From positions 1 through 48,863 of the forward strand of contig NZ_BONI01000072.1 of NCBI RefSeq assembly GCF_016862635.1: DNA of 48,863 bases, read 5' to 3'. The notes under the pieces are model-generated. The model was given only the letters and a program-made list of their open reading frames with translations. It was not told where the DNA came from and made no database searches. The stretch is from Catellatospora coxensis (lineage in GTDB: Bacteria; Actinomycetota; Actinomycetes; Mycobacteriales; Micromonosporaceae). Position numbers and translations under genes: made by a program. Shown piece after piece: positions 26,790 to 34,495 of this stretch. The stretch's first letter is position 1. Every line of letters starts with the position of its first letter.

Positions 26790-28019
26790 TCACGCCGGGA
26801 GCACGGCGTCGTAGGCGACCGGCAGGTGGATCGGGCCGCGCAGCACCGGGCTCGGCCGGTACGGCGGCGGGTCCTCGACCAGGCGCGGGTTCTGCAGGCG
26901 CTTGGCGAGCTGGGTCAGGGCGAGCTGGGCTTCGAGGCGGGCCAGCGGCGCGCCGAAGCAGTAGTGGATGCCGTTGCCGAACCCCAGGTGCACGTTGTCG
27001 GGCCGGTCCGGGTCGAACCGGTCCGCGTGCGGGATGCAGCCGGTGTCCCGGTTGCCCGACGCCAGTACCAGCACGATCGGGTGGCCCTTGCGGATCGTCG
27101 TGTCGCCGATCTCGATGTCGGCGACCGCGGTCCGGTTGGGCAGGAAGTGCACCGAACCCTCGTAGCGCAGCAGCTCCTCGACCATCCGGATGGCGAGGTC
27201 CGGCTCCGTGCGCAGCCGCTGCAGCACCTCGGGGTGGCGCTGCAGGGTCAGCCAGCCGTTGGCGATCAGGTTCACCGTGGTCTCGTGGCCGGCGATGAGC
27301 AGCAGGATCAGCGCCGAGAACAGGTCGCCGCCCTCCAGCCGACCGTCCGGGCCGTCGTCGGTGACGAACCCGGAGAGCATGTCGTCGCCCGGGTTGTCCC
27401 GCTTGCTCTGCGCCAGCTGGAACATGTACATGCCGAGCTGCTGGAACGCGTCGGTGCGCCGCTGGGTCAGCTCGGGCGAGTCCTTGCCGGTGGAGTCGAC
27501 GATCGGCCCGACCCACTGGCTGAAACGCGGCTCGTCCTCGGGCGGCACCCCGAGCAGTCCCGTGATCGCCGCGACCGGGAACGGGTACGCGAAGTCGTCG
27601 ACGAGGTCGCACTGCTGCCGGTCGGCGAGGCCGTCGATGAGCTTCGTGACGACGTCCTCCAGCAGCGGTGTCAGCTTTTCGATGCGGTCCGGCCGGTGCG
27701 GCGGCCCGAACTGGCGCATCGCGATGCGGCGCAGCGTGTCGTGGCGCGGCGGGTCGGTGCGGATGAAGCTCGGCGGCAGGCTGCTGCCGGCCTGGGCCAG
27801 CGGTCCGGCCTTGTCGGCGTACTCCGGGAGCAGGTTGGCCGGGTCGGAGCTGATCCGGGGGTCGTGCAGCAGCGAGTAGATCTCCCGGAACGTGCCGACC
27901 ACGAAGGTGCCGTCGGCCTCCTGCCACACCGGCCGGCTGCGCAGCTTCTCGTAGAGCGGCCACGGGTTGGCCCGGTTGCCGAAGTCGGTGATCTCCTGGA
28001 AGAGGCTGGGTTCGGTCAT
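26790..28019 (-). CDS. Cytochrome P450
   Basis: A 409-residue class I bacterial P450. The I-helix oxygen motif AGHET is at residues 243-247, the ExxR pair is E282-R285, and the heme loop FGNGIHYCFG has the cysteine ligand C354. It is soluble with no membrane anchor. Its ATG (28019) overlaps a mini-ORF stop, and the ferredoxin/ferredoxin-reductase fusion gene lies just upstream on the same strand. That fusion probably supplies its electrons. The substrate cannot be read from the sequence; actinobacterial P450s of this class hydroxylate fatty acids, steroids or antibiotics. Confidence 0.95.
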   Translation of the reverse strand: MTEPSLFQEITDFGNRANPWPLYEKLRSRPVWQEADGTFVVGTFREIYSLLHDPRISSDPANLLPEYADKAGPLAQAGSSLPPSFIRTDPPRHDTLRRIAMRQFGPPHRPDRIEKLTPLLEDVVTKLIDGLADRQQCDLVDDFAYPFPVAAITGLLGVPPEDEPRFSQWVGPIVDSTGKDSPELTQRRTDAFQQLGMYMFQLAQSKRDNPGDDMLSGFVTDDGPDGRLEGGDLFSALILLLIAGHETTVNLIANGWLTLQRHPEVLQRLRTEPDLAIRMVEELLRYEGSVHFLPNRTAVADIEIGDTTIRKGHPIVLVLASGNRDTGCIPHADRFDPDRPDNVHLGFGNGIHYCFGAPLARLEAQLALTQLAKRLQNPRLVEDPPPYRPSPVLRGPIHLPVAYDAVLPA

Positions 28020-28063
28020 GACGGCTCCTCGCTACGCTCGTCACCGTCTTGAGCGGTGCTCAT
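28016..28063 (-). CDS. Mini-ORF translationally coupled to the P450 (15 residues)
   Basis: On the minus strand an ATG at 28063 opens a 15-codon frame (MSTAQDGDERSEEPS) that ends in TGA overlapping the P450 ATG as ATGA. Its GCGAGGAG segment is the P450 ribosome binding site. It lies in the 75-base gap after the reductase gene. The ending DERSEEPS parallels DERVEERA at 25732 and GEQSEEKA at 22782. Confidence 0.5.
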   Translation of the reverse strand: MSTAQDGDERSEEPS

Positions 28064-28094
28064 GATTCGCTCACACATCCGTGTCTCTCCTGCT

Positions 28095-29705
28095 TCAGCG
28101 TCGCCGGGACGAGCGGATCAGCACGGCGCGGCGCTCGCTGGGGTCGTGGCCGGTGACCACGACGGTCGCGTCGTGGGCGGGGAACACCCGCTCGGGGAAC
28201 TCCGCCGGGACCGGTGTGCGGTCGGCCGGCGGGTCGGTCATGTCGTACGGCAGCGGGAACGGCGCCGCCTGCTCGATCAGCTGCTGGTAGAAGTCCAGCC
28301 ACTTGCCCTGGTTCCAGCTCACCGCGCCGACCACGCGGCCCTTGTAGCCGTAGGCGGCGACGAACTGCCGGCTCTCCACGGAGCCCTGCGTGATCGCGAT
28401 CTGGTCCGCGATCGGCGGCACGCCCACCGACTTGATGTTGTGGCCGAACTGCAGCGACCAGAACGCGGGCATCTCCAGGTGCGGCCAGCGGTCGGTCTCG
28501 CTGGAGATCATGTTGTGCGCGGCGACCTCGGCCTGGGTGACCGCGTTGCCCCAGTGCTCCATCGCCAGGAACTGGTAGCCGAACATCGGCTGCGGCTGGC
28601 GGGCCACGTCCCCGGCGACGAAGACGTCGTCGGTGACCAGCCCCGCGGCGGTGAACGCGCGGCAGCCGGCGTCGCAGGCCAGACCCCATACGCCCACGGC
28701 CAGGCCGGCGCTCTCCAGCCACTCGACGTTGCGGATGCCGCCCAGCGCCACCACGACCACGTCCACCTCGAGGGTGGTGCCGTCGGACAGCACCGCCCGG
28801 CGCACCCTGCCGTCCTCGCCCTGCAGCGAGTTGACCTTCGTGTGGGTACGCAGGTCCACGCCGTGCTCGCGCATGATGCCCGCCGAGATCCGGCCGATCA
28901 CCCCGCCCAGCGCCCCCGCCAGCGGCGCGGTGCCCGCCTCGGCGACGGTGACGGGGATGCCCAGCTCGACGCAGACCGACGCCATCTCCGAGCCGGTGAA
29001 CCCGGAGCCGATGACCAGCACCCGCTTCGGCTTCGCCAGCAGCCGCTCGCGCAGCCCCGCCGCGTCGCCGCGGGTGCGGATGGTGAACACGCCGTCCAGC
29101 GCGGCCTCCTCCGGCACCGGCCACGGCCGGGCGCGCACCCCGGTCGTGACGAGCAGCCGGTCGAACTCGACCTCCTGCCCGTCGGCCAGCGAGACCCGCT
29201 TGCGTTCCAGGTCCAGGCCGGTGGCAGGCACCCCGAGCCTCCACTCGGCGTCGATGTCGCGCCGGCGCGGCAGCGTGGTGTCGGTCGACGTGACGAAACC
29301 GGTCTGCACCTGCTTCGACAGCGGCGGCCGGTCGTACGGCTCCTCCGGCTCGTCGCCGATCACCGTCAGCGAGCCGGTGAAGCCCTCGGCCCGCAGCTGC
29401 TCAGCGGCCTTCAGCCCGGCCAGGGACGCCCCGACGATCACGATGCGGCCGTCGCGGCGCAGCCGGTCGCCCTTGGCCGCCACGACCTTCTCCTCGGGCG
29501 GCGGATGCGGCAGGTCGGCCACGTCCACCTGCAGCGCCTGCACCGGGCAGGCGGCCGCGGCCCGCAGCACCTTCACCCGCTGCTCGGCCGACGGCGCCGG
29601 GTCGAACATGAGCGCCTCGTCGCCGACCATCCGGAACGCCTCGGGAGCCAGGAACGCGCACTGCGCGTACCCCTGGCACTTGGTCAGATCCACCACCACA
29701 CGCAT
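28095..29705 (-). CDS. Ferredoxin-ferredoxin reductase fusion protein
   Basis: A 536-residue two-domain electron carrier. Residues 1-62 form a 3Fe-4S ferredoxin with C10, C16 (C-x5-C, a tyrosine at the place of a middle cysteine) and C53 in CPVQAL. Residues about 87-480 form an FAD/NAD(P)H reductase of the rubredoxin/putidaredoxin reductase type: FAD motif VGASLAGLKA, second Rossmann motif IGSGFTGSEMA and the C-terminal FVAGDVA segment. The fusion lets one protein pass electrons from NAD(P)H to the P450 encoded downstream. The ATG at 29705 gives the typical MRVVVDLTKC start. The last 50 residues are less conserved. Confidence 0.93.
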   Translation of the reverse strand: MRVVVDLTKCQGYAQCAFLAPEAFRMVGDEALMFDPAPSAEQRVKVLRAAAACPVQALQVDVADLPHPPPEEKVVAAKGDRLRRDGRIVIVGASLAGLKAAEQLRAEGFTGSLTVIGDEPEEPYDRPPLSKQVQTGFVTSTDTTLPRRRDIDAEWRLGVPATGLDLERKRVSLADGQEVEFDRLLVTTGVRARPWPVPEEAALDGVFTIRTRGDAAGLRERLLAKPKRVLVIGSGFTGSEMASVCVELGIPVTVAEAGTAPLAGALGGVIGRISAGIMREHGVDLRTHTKVNSLQGEDGRVRRAVLSDGTTLEVDVVVVALGGIRNVEWLESAGLAVGVWGLACDAGCRAFTAAGLVTDDVFVAGDVARQPQPMFGYQFLAMEHWGNAVTQAEVAAHNMISSETDRWPHLEMPAFWSLQFGHNIKSVGVPPIADQIAITQGSVESRQFVAAYGYKGRVVGAVSWNQGKWLDFYQQLIEQAAPFPLPYDMTDPPADRTPVPAEFPERVFPAHDATVVVTGHDPSERRAVLIRSSRRR

Positions 29706-29789
29706 GGGCTCATTCTTCGCGCCACGCAGCCCGAATCAGCCCGAATCGGCCAATTCTGCGCGCCGACTGCCGGCCCGCGCCGCGCTGTG

Positions 29790-29854
29790 ATCGACGCTGG
29801 CCTATCTCATCGACTTTCGGGAGCCCGTTTTCAATGAGATAGGCCAGTGTCGAT
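29790..29854. repeat. Dispersed 65-bp palindromic element, copy C
   Basis: Arms 29790-29813 and 29831-29854. Relative to the other copies the outer arm reads ATCGACGCTGG and the partner arm CCAGTGTCGAT; two base pairs are changed on both sides so pairing is kept, and one pair is a G-U wobble. It lies 21 bases from the HAD gene stop and about 85 bases upstream of the reductase start, the other edge of the P450 module. Confidence 0.9.
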
Positions 29855-29875
29855 GAAAAAAGGGGGCGGTGGATG

Positions 29876-30631
29876 TCAGGGGGACTTGGGGAGGGCGAGG
29901 GAGAGGGCGCGGTGGAGGCCGTTGGGGCGGCCGGGGGAGGCGGCGGGCACGACCAGGGCGGCGCAGCCGGCGTTCACCGCGCCCGCGTCGGCGGGGGTGT
30001 CGCCGATCATGAGAGCGCGTTCGGGATCGACCGACAGCATGCCGCAGGCCCGCAGGAAGATCTTGGGATCGGGTTTGATGCAGCCCACCTCGTACGACAG
30101 CACCAGCGCGTCGAACAGCGCGGTCAGCCCCCAGGCGTCCAGCATCGGGCGCAGGTCGAAGCCGATGTTGCTGACCAGCGCGGTGCGCACCCCGGCGGCC
30201 CGCAGCGTCGTCAGCGTGTTCGTGACGTCGGGGTACAGCGCCCACCCGGCGGGCGTCAGCACGCGGGCGTAGAGGGCGTCGGGCAGCCCGGGGACGTCGT
30301 TGGGCACGGTCGCCGCCAGGCCGGTGTACACCTCGCGGTGGGCGTGCTCGTAGAGGTCGCGGTCGGCCCAGGCCATGGCCAGCTGCGGAGGCACCCGCAC
30401 CGGGGGCGACACGCCGGGGAGCGCGCCGGCGGTGGCCAGCCGGTCGGCGAGCACCGTGGCCCTGCCCCGGTCCAGCGTGACGCCGCAGTCGGCGGCCGCC
30501 GCGGTGACCCAGGCCACCGGGTCTACGGTCACGGCCAGGGTGCCGTGGAAATCGAAGAGCACGGCGTCGAGGGCGCGGTGACCGTCGATCCGTGCCGGGT
30601 GGGCGTACGGCTGCGGCGGGGACTCGGGCAC
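29876..30631 (-). CDS. HAD-superfamily hydrolase
   Basis: A 251-residue haloacid-dehalogenase-like hydrolase. Motif I is FDFHGT with nucleophile D27; the usual second aspartate (general acid) is H29. Motif II is LVSNIG, motif III has the lysine in CIKPDPKIF, and motif IV is MIGDTPADAG. The cap domain lies between residues about 40 and 130. It probably acts on a phosphorylated metabolite, though the DxH variant may lower phosphatase activity. The GTG at 30631 follows a TATCCT -10 box by 6 bases. It is divergent from helY by 54 bases. Confidence 0.88.
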   Translation of the reverse strand: MPESPPQPYAHPARIDGHRALDAVLFDFHGTLAVTVDPVAWVTAAAADCGVTLDRGRATVLADRLATAGALPGVSPPVRVPPQLAMAWADRDLYEHAHREVYTGLAATVPNDVPGLPDALYARVLTPAGWALYPDVTNTLTTLRAAGVRTALVSNIGFDLRPMLDAWGLTALFDALVLSYEVGCIKPDPKIFLRACGMLSVDPERALMIGDTPADAGAVNAGCAALVVPAASPGRPNGLHRALSLALPKSP

Positions 30632-30637
30632 GTCAGC

Positions 30638-30643
30638 AGGATA
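30638..30643 (-). promoter_or_regulatory. -10 box of a leaderless promoter for the HAD hydrolase
   Basis: TATCCT on the minus strand, 6 bases before the GTG at 30631. It shares the 54-base divergent interval with the helY promoter. Confidence 0.5.
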
Positions 30644-30672
30644 CCGACCTGCGCCGACTGGCCTCTTTCGCC

Positions 30673-30678
30673 TAGCCT
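30673..30678 (+). promoter_or_regulatory. -10 box of a leaderless promoter for helY
   Basis: TAGCCT is followed by 7 bases and the ATG at 30686. No ribosome binding site is evident. Confidence 0.5.
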
Positions 30679-30685
30679 TTGCGGT

Positions 30686-33460
30686 ATGACGAGCCCCGCC
30701 GAGCGGCGACCCGGCACCGGGTCGGACGCCGGAACCGCCCGACCAGCGACCATCTCCCAAGGCCGCAAGTCCCCCGCCGCTCCGATGGTCGACGAGTTCG
30801 CCGCCGGGCTCAGCTTCGCCCTCGACCCGTTCCAGCGGACCGCCTGCGCGGCCCTGGAGCGCGGCAGCGGCGTGCTGGTGTGCGCGCCCACCGGCGCGGG
30901 CAAGACGGTGGTCGGCGAGTTCGCCGTGCACCTGGCCCTGGAGCAGGGCCGCAAGTGCTTCTACACGACGCCGATCAAGGCGCTGTCGAACCAGAAGTTC
31001 CACGACCTGGTGCAGCGCTACGGCGCGGACAAGGTCGGCTTGCTGACCGGCGACAACTCCATCAACGGCGACGCGCCGGTGGTCGTGATGACCACCGAGG
31101 TGCTGCGCAACATGCTCTACGTCGGCTCGTCCGCGCTGGCCGGACTGTCGTACGTGGTCATGGACGAGGTACACTACCTGGCCGACCGGTTCCGCGGCGC
31201 GGTGTGGGAGGAGGTCATCATCCACCTGCCCGCCTCGGTGACACTGGTGTCGCTGTCGGCGACCGTGTCCAACGCCGAGGAGTTCGCCGACTGGCTGGTC
31301 ACCGTACGCGGCAAGACCGAGGTCGTGGTCAGCGAGCACCGGCCGGTGCCGCTGTGGCAGCACATGCTGGTCGGCAAGCGCATGTTCGACCTGTTCCACG
31401 ACTCCGAGGCGGCCCGCGCCCACGAGGTGCACCCGGAGCTGCTGCGGCACACCCGCGAGCTGGCCCGCCGGATGGACGCCGTGGACCTGCGCCGCGGCCG
31501 CGGCGGCCGCGGGCGGCGCGGGCCGGGCCCGAACCGGCCCGAGATCGTCGACAAGCTCGACGGCGAGGGGCTGCTGCCGGCGATCCTGTTCGTGTTCAGC
31601 CGGGCCGGCTGCGACGCGGCCGTGCAGCAGTGCCTGCAGTCGGGCCTGCGGCTGACCTCGCCGGAGGAGCGCGCCGAGATCCGTACGGTGGTGGAGCGGC
31701 GCATCGCCAACATCCCGGGTGAGGACCTGGCCGCCCTGGGCTACTGGGACTGGCTGGACGGGCTGGAGCGGGGCCTGGCGGCCCACCACGCGGGCATGCT
31801 GCCGGCGTTCAAGGAGGTCGTCGAGGAGCTGTTCGTCCGGGGCCTGGTCAAGGCGGTGTTCGCCACGGAGACGCTGGCGCTGGGCATCAACATGCCGGCC
31901 CGGTGCGTGGTGCTGGAGCGGCTGGTCAAGTACAACGGCGAGGCCCACGTCGACCTGACGCCGGGGGAGTACACACAGCTCACCGGCAGGGCCGGGCGGC
32001 GCGGCATCGACGTGGAGGGCCACGCGGTCGTCGTCTGGGGGCCGGAGGTGGACCCGCGCCACGTGGCCGGTCTGGCGTCCACCCGGACGTATCCGCTGCG
32101 GTCGAGCTTCCGGCCGTCGTACAACATGGCGGTGAACCTGGTCGGCTCGGTCGGCGCGGCGCGCGCCCACGACCTGCTGGAGTCGTCGTTCGCGCAGTTC
32201 CAGGCGGACCGCTCGGTGGTCGGCCTGGCCCGCCAGGTGCAGCGCAACAACGAGGTGCTGGCGGTGTACGACACCGAGCTGGCCTGCGAGCACGGCGACT
32301 TCGCCGAGTACTTCGCGCTGCGGGTGGCCATCGCCGACCGGGAGAAGCAGCTCACCCGCAACAGCCAGCAGGAGCGCCGGGCGGCCGCGGTCGAGTCGCT
32401 GGAGCAGCTCAAGGTCGGCGACGTGATCCGCATCCCGTCGGGCAAGCACTCGGGGCTGGCCATCGTGCTCGACCCGGGTGTCGGCGGCTTCGGCGAGCCG
32501 CGCCCGGTGGTGCTGACCGAGGACCGCTGGGCCGGGCGCATCTCGGCCGGGGAGTTCGCCGGCACCGTGGACGTGGTGGGCCGGGTGCGGGTGCCGCGCC
32601 ACTTCAACCACCGGGCGCCCGCCGAGCGCCGTGACCTGGCCGCCTCGCTGCGCAACCTGGACGTGGCCCGCGGCGCCGGACGCCGCCGCCGCGGCGGCAA
32701 CGGCAGCCACGAGGACCGCGAGCTGCTGGCGCTGCGCAAGGCGATGCGGGCGCACCCGTGCCACGCCTGCCCGGAGCGCGAGGACCACGCCCGCTGGGCC
32801 GAGCGGCGGCAGCGGCTGTTCAAGGACACCGAGAACCTGCGCGACAAGGTGAACAACCGCACCGGCTCGCTGGCGCGCACCTTCGACCGGATCTGCGAGC
32901 TGCTCACCGAGCGCGGCTACCTGGGCCCGGACGGCGAGGTCACCGCGCCCGGCCGGATGCTGGCCCGGATCTGGACCGAGGCCGACCTGCTCGTCGCCGA
33001 GTGCCTGCGCACCGGGGTGTGGGAGGGCCTGCAGCCGCACGAGCTGGCCGCCGCCGTCTCGGTGGTGCTGTACGAGGCCCGCCGCGACGTCGACGAGCAG
33101 GCGTCCGTGCCGCGCGGCCCGGTCGCCGGGGCCGTCGACGCGACCGTGCGCACCTTCTACCAGCTGGGCGTCGACGAGCGCCGGCTCGGCCTGGCCCAGA
33201 CCAAGGAGCCGGACCTCGGCTTCGTGTGGCCGATGTACCGCTGGGCCAAGGGCGAGCCGCTCGCGAAGGTGCTCGCGAGCGGGCACAGCTTGGAGGGCGA
33301 CATGCCGGCCGGCGACTTTGTCCGATGGGCGAGACAAGTCATCGATCTTCTCGGACAGATCGCCGACGCGACCGGTGCGCCGTCGTCGCTGCGTGAGACC
33401 GCGCGGACGGCGATGGACGCGGTCAATAGAGGGGTACTTGCGTATACTGCGGCGGTCTGA
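30686..33460 (+). CDS. helY: DEAD/DEAH-box (Ski2-like) RNA helicase HelY
   Basis: A 924-residue superfamily 2 helicase. Walker A APTGAGKT lies at about residue 68, the DEVH box (VMDEVHYL) at about 158, SAT (LSLSATVSN) soon after, and motif VI QLTGRAGRRGID at about 431. The C-terminal half contains an Mtr4/Ski2-like accessory region with a CHACPERE cysteine pair near residue 690. The protein is related to eukaryotic Ski2/Mtr4 and probably remodels RNA. Its place next to tatC in mycobacteria is conserved; here a lipid kinase, the P450 module and a HAD gene intervene. Length is near the usual 900-950 residues. Confidence 0.95.
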   Translation: MTSPAERRPGTGSDAGTARPATISQGRKSPAAPMVDEFAAGLSFALDPFQRTACAALERGSGVLVCAPTGAGKTVVGEFAVHLALEQGRKCFYTTPIKALSNQKFHDLVQRYGADKVGLLTGDNSINGDAPVVVMTTEVLRNMLYVGSSALAGLSYVVMDEVHYLADRFRGAVWEEVIIHLPASVTLVSLSATVSNAEEFADWLVTVRGKTEVVVSEHRPVPLWQHMLVGKRMFDLFHDSEAARAHEVHPELLRHTRELARRMDAVDLRRGRGGRGRRGPGPNRPEIVDKLDGEGLLPAILFVFSRAGCDAAVQQCLQSGLRLTSPEERAEIRTVVERRIANIPGEDLAALGYWDWLDGLERGLAAHHAGMLPAFKEVVEELFVRGLVKAVFATETLALGINMPARCVVLERLVKYNGEAHVDLTPGEYTQLTGRAGRRGIDVEGHAVVVWGPEVDPRHVAGLASTRTYPLRSSFRPSYNMAVNLVGSVGAARAHDLLESSFAQFQADRSVVGLARQVQRNNEVLAVYDTELACEHGDFAEYFALRVAIADREKQLTRNSQQERRAAAVESLEQLKVGDVIRIPSGKHSGLAIVLDPGVGGFGEPRPVVLTEDRWAGRISAGEFAGTVDVVGRVRVPRHFNHRAPAERRDLAASLRNLDVARGAGRRRRGGNGSHEDRELLALRKAMRAHPCHACPEREDHARWAERRQRLFKDTENLRDKVNNRTGSLARTFDRICELLTERGYLGPDGEVTAPGRMLARIWTEADLLVAECLRTGVWEGLQPHELAAAVSVVLYEARRDVDEQASVPRGPVAGAVDATVRTFYQLGVDERRLGLAQTKEPDLGFVWPMYRWAKGEPLAKVLASGHSLEGDMPAGDFVRWARQVIDLLGQIADATGAPSSLRETARTAMDAVNRGVLAYTAAV
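33421..33448 (+). promoter_or_regulatory. Candidate promoter for the MHYT-domain gene
   Basis: GGTCAA (33421-33426), 16 bases, then TATACT (33443-33448), inside the end of helY. It would give a leader of about 90 bases containing an A7 run. Confidence 0.35.
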
Positions 33461-33544
33461 CCGAGTTGCCAGCGCAAACACTCTTCCGGGATCATGCAAA
33501 AAAAGCGAATGTCGCTCGCTGTATGAGCCGAAAGGGTCGACCGC

Positions 33545-34396
33545 ATGGCCGACGTGCATCACTTCACCCACGGCCTCGTCACGCCCGGCGTGGCGTACGG
33601 GCTGTCCATCCTGGGCTCCCTGCTGGGCCTGCTCTGCACGGCCCGCATGCGCACCGCCACCACCGGCAAGCAGCGCTTCTGGTGGATCGTGCTCGCCGCC
33701 TGGGCACTGGGCGGCACGGCGATCTGGGCCATGCACTTCATGGCCATGCTGGGCTTCAGCGTGACCGGGGCGCAGATCCGCTACGACATCCCGCGCACGG
33801 CGCTGAGCGCCCTGGTCGCGATCGTCGTCGTCGGCCTGGGCCTGTGGATCGTCGGATTCGGGCGGCCCAACGTCGGGCGCGTCATCGTCGGCGGCATCTT
33901 CACCGGTGTCGGGGTCGCCGGCATGCACTACCTCGGCATGTTCGCGATGCGGCTGAACGGCGCGGTGGCCTACGACACGGCCCTGGTCGCCGCCTCGGTG
34001 ATCATCGCGGTGGTGGCCGCGACGGTGGCGCTGTGGTTCACCGTCACGCTGACCAAGCCGCTGGTCATCGCGGCCGCGGCGCTGCTGATGGGCGTCGCGG
34101 TGTGCGGCATGCACTACACCGGCATGGCCGCGATGTCGGTGAAGCTGGCCGCCCCGACCCTGGCCGGCGCTGTCGGCGGCGCGTCCGCGGCGAACCTGCT
34201 GGTGCCGATCGGCGTGCTGGTGCTGCTGGTGATCGGCGGCCTGGTCTTCGCGATCGGCGCGGCCCCCACCAAGGAGGACCTGGAGGCCCGCGCCTACCTC
34301 GACCGGGTGCAGGCCGCCCGCGAGGAGGCCACCGCGATCGCTCAGCAGCGCGGCACGGTGCGCCGCCCGACCGCGTTCACCCCGCGCGGCAAGTGA
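33545..34396 (+). CDS. MHYT-domain integral membrane protein
   Basis: A 283-residue protein with about seven membrane helices. Three MHYT-type motifs sit at helix ends: MHFMAML, MHYLGMF and MHYTGMAAM. These His/Met residues are proposed to bind copper, and the domain is thought to sense oxygen, CO or NO. Unlike many relatives it has no GGDEF/EAL output domain; only a short charged cytoplasmic tail (residues about 245-283) follows. It lies 84 bases after helY. Sensing role is family inference; a stand-alone module may act through a partner. Confidence 0.92.
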   Translation: MADVHHFTHGLVTPGVAYGLSILGSLLGLLCTARMRTATTGKQRFWWIVLAAWALGGTAIWAMHFMAMLGFSVTGAQIRYDIPRTALSALVAIVVVGLGLWIVGFGRPNVGRVIVGGIFTGVGVAGMHYLGMFAMRLNGAVAYDTALVAASVIIAVVAATVALWFTVTLTKPLVIAAAALLMGVAVCGMHYTGMAAMSVKLAAPTLAGAVGGASAANLLVPIGVLVLLVIGGLVFAIGAAPTKEDLEARAYLDRVQAAREEATAIAQQRGTVRRPTAFTPRGK

Positions 34397-34417
34397 CCCG
34401 CCGCCCCTGATCCGATC

Positions 34418-34451
34418 GTCCGCCCGTGCCGCTCCGGTGGCACGGGCGGAC
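34418..34451. terminator. 13-bp GC hairpin after the MHYT gene
   Basis: GTCCGCCCGTGCC (34418-34430) pairs perfectly with 34439-34451 around an 8-base loop. It lies 21 bases after the MHYT stop. There is no U-tract, as usual for high-GC actinobacteria. Confidence 0.75.
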
Positions 34452-34482
34452 GCGTCCCGGGGCGGCTGTCCCAGGCCTGTGG

Positions 34483-34488
34483 CAGGCT
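34483..34488 (+). promoter_or_regulatory. -10-like box of a leaderless promoter for the 5'-3' exonuclease
   Basis: CAGGCT is followed by 7 bases and the ATG at 34496. The first base departs from consensus. Confidence 0.4.
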
Positions 34489-34495
34489 GTCAGGC

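Noticed and set aside
29876-34114. A 1412-codon open frame on the minus strand opposite helY and the MHYT gene
   Set aside because: Only the HAD hydrolase at its 3' end is protein-like. The rest is His/Arg/Gly-rich shadow sequence opposite helY, as expected in high-GC DNA.
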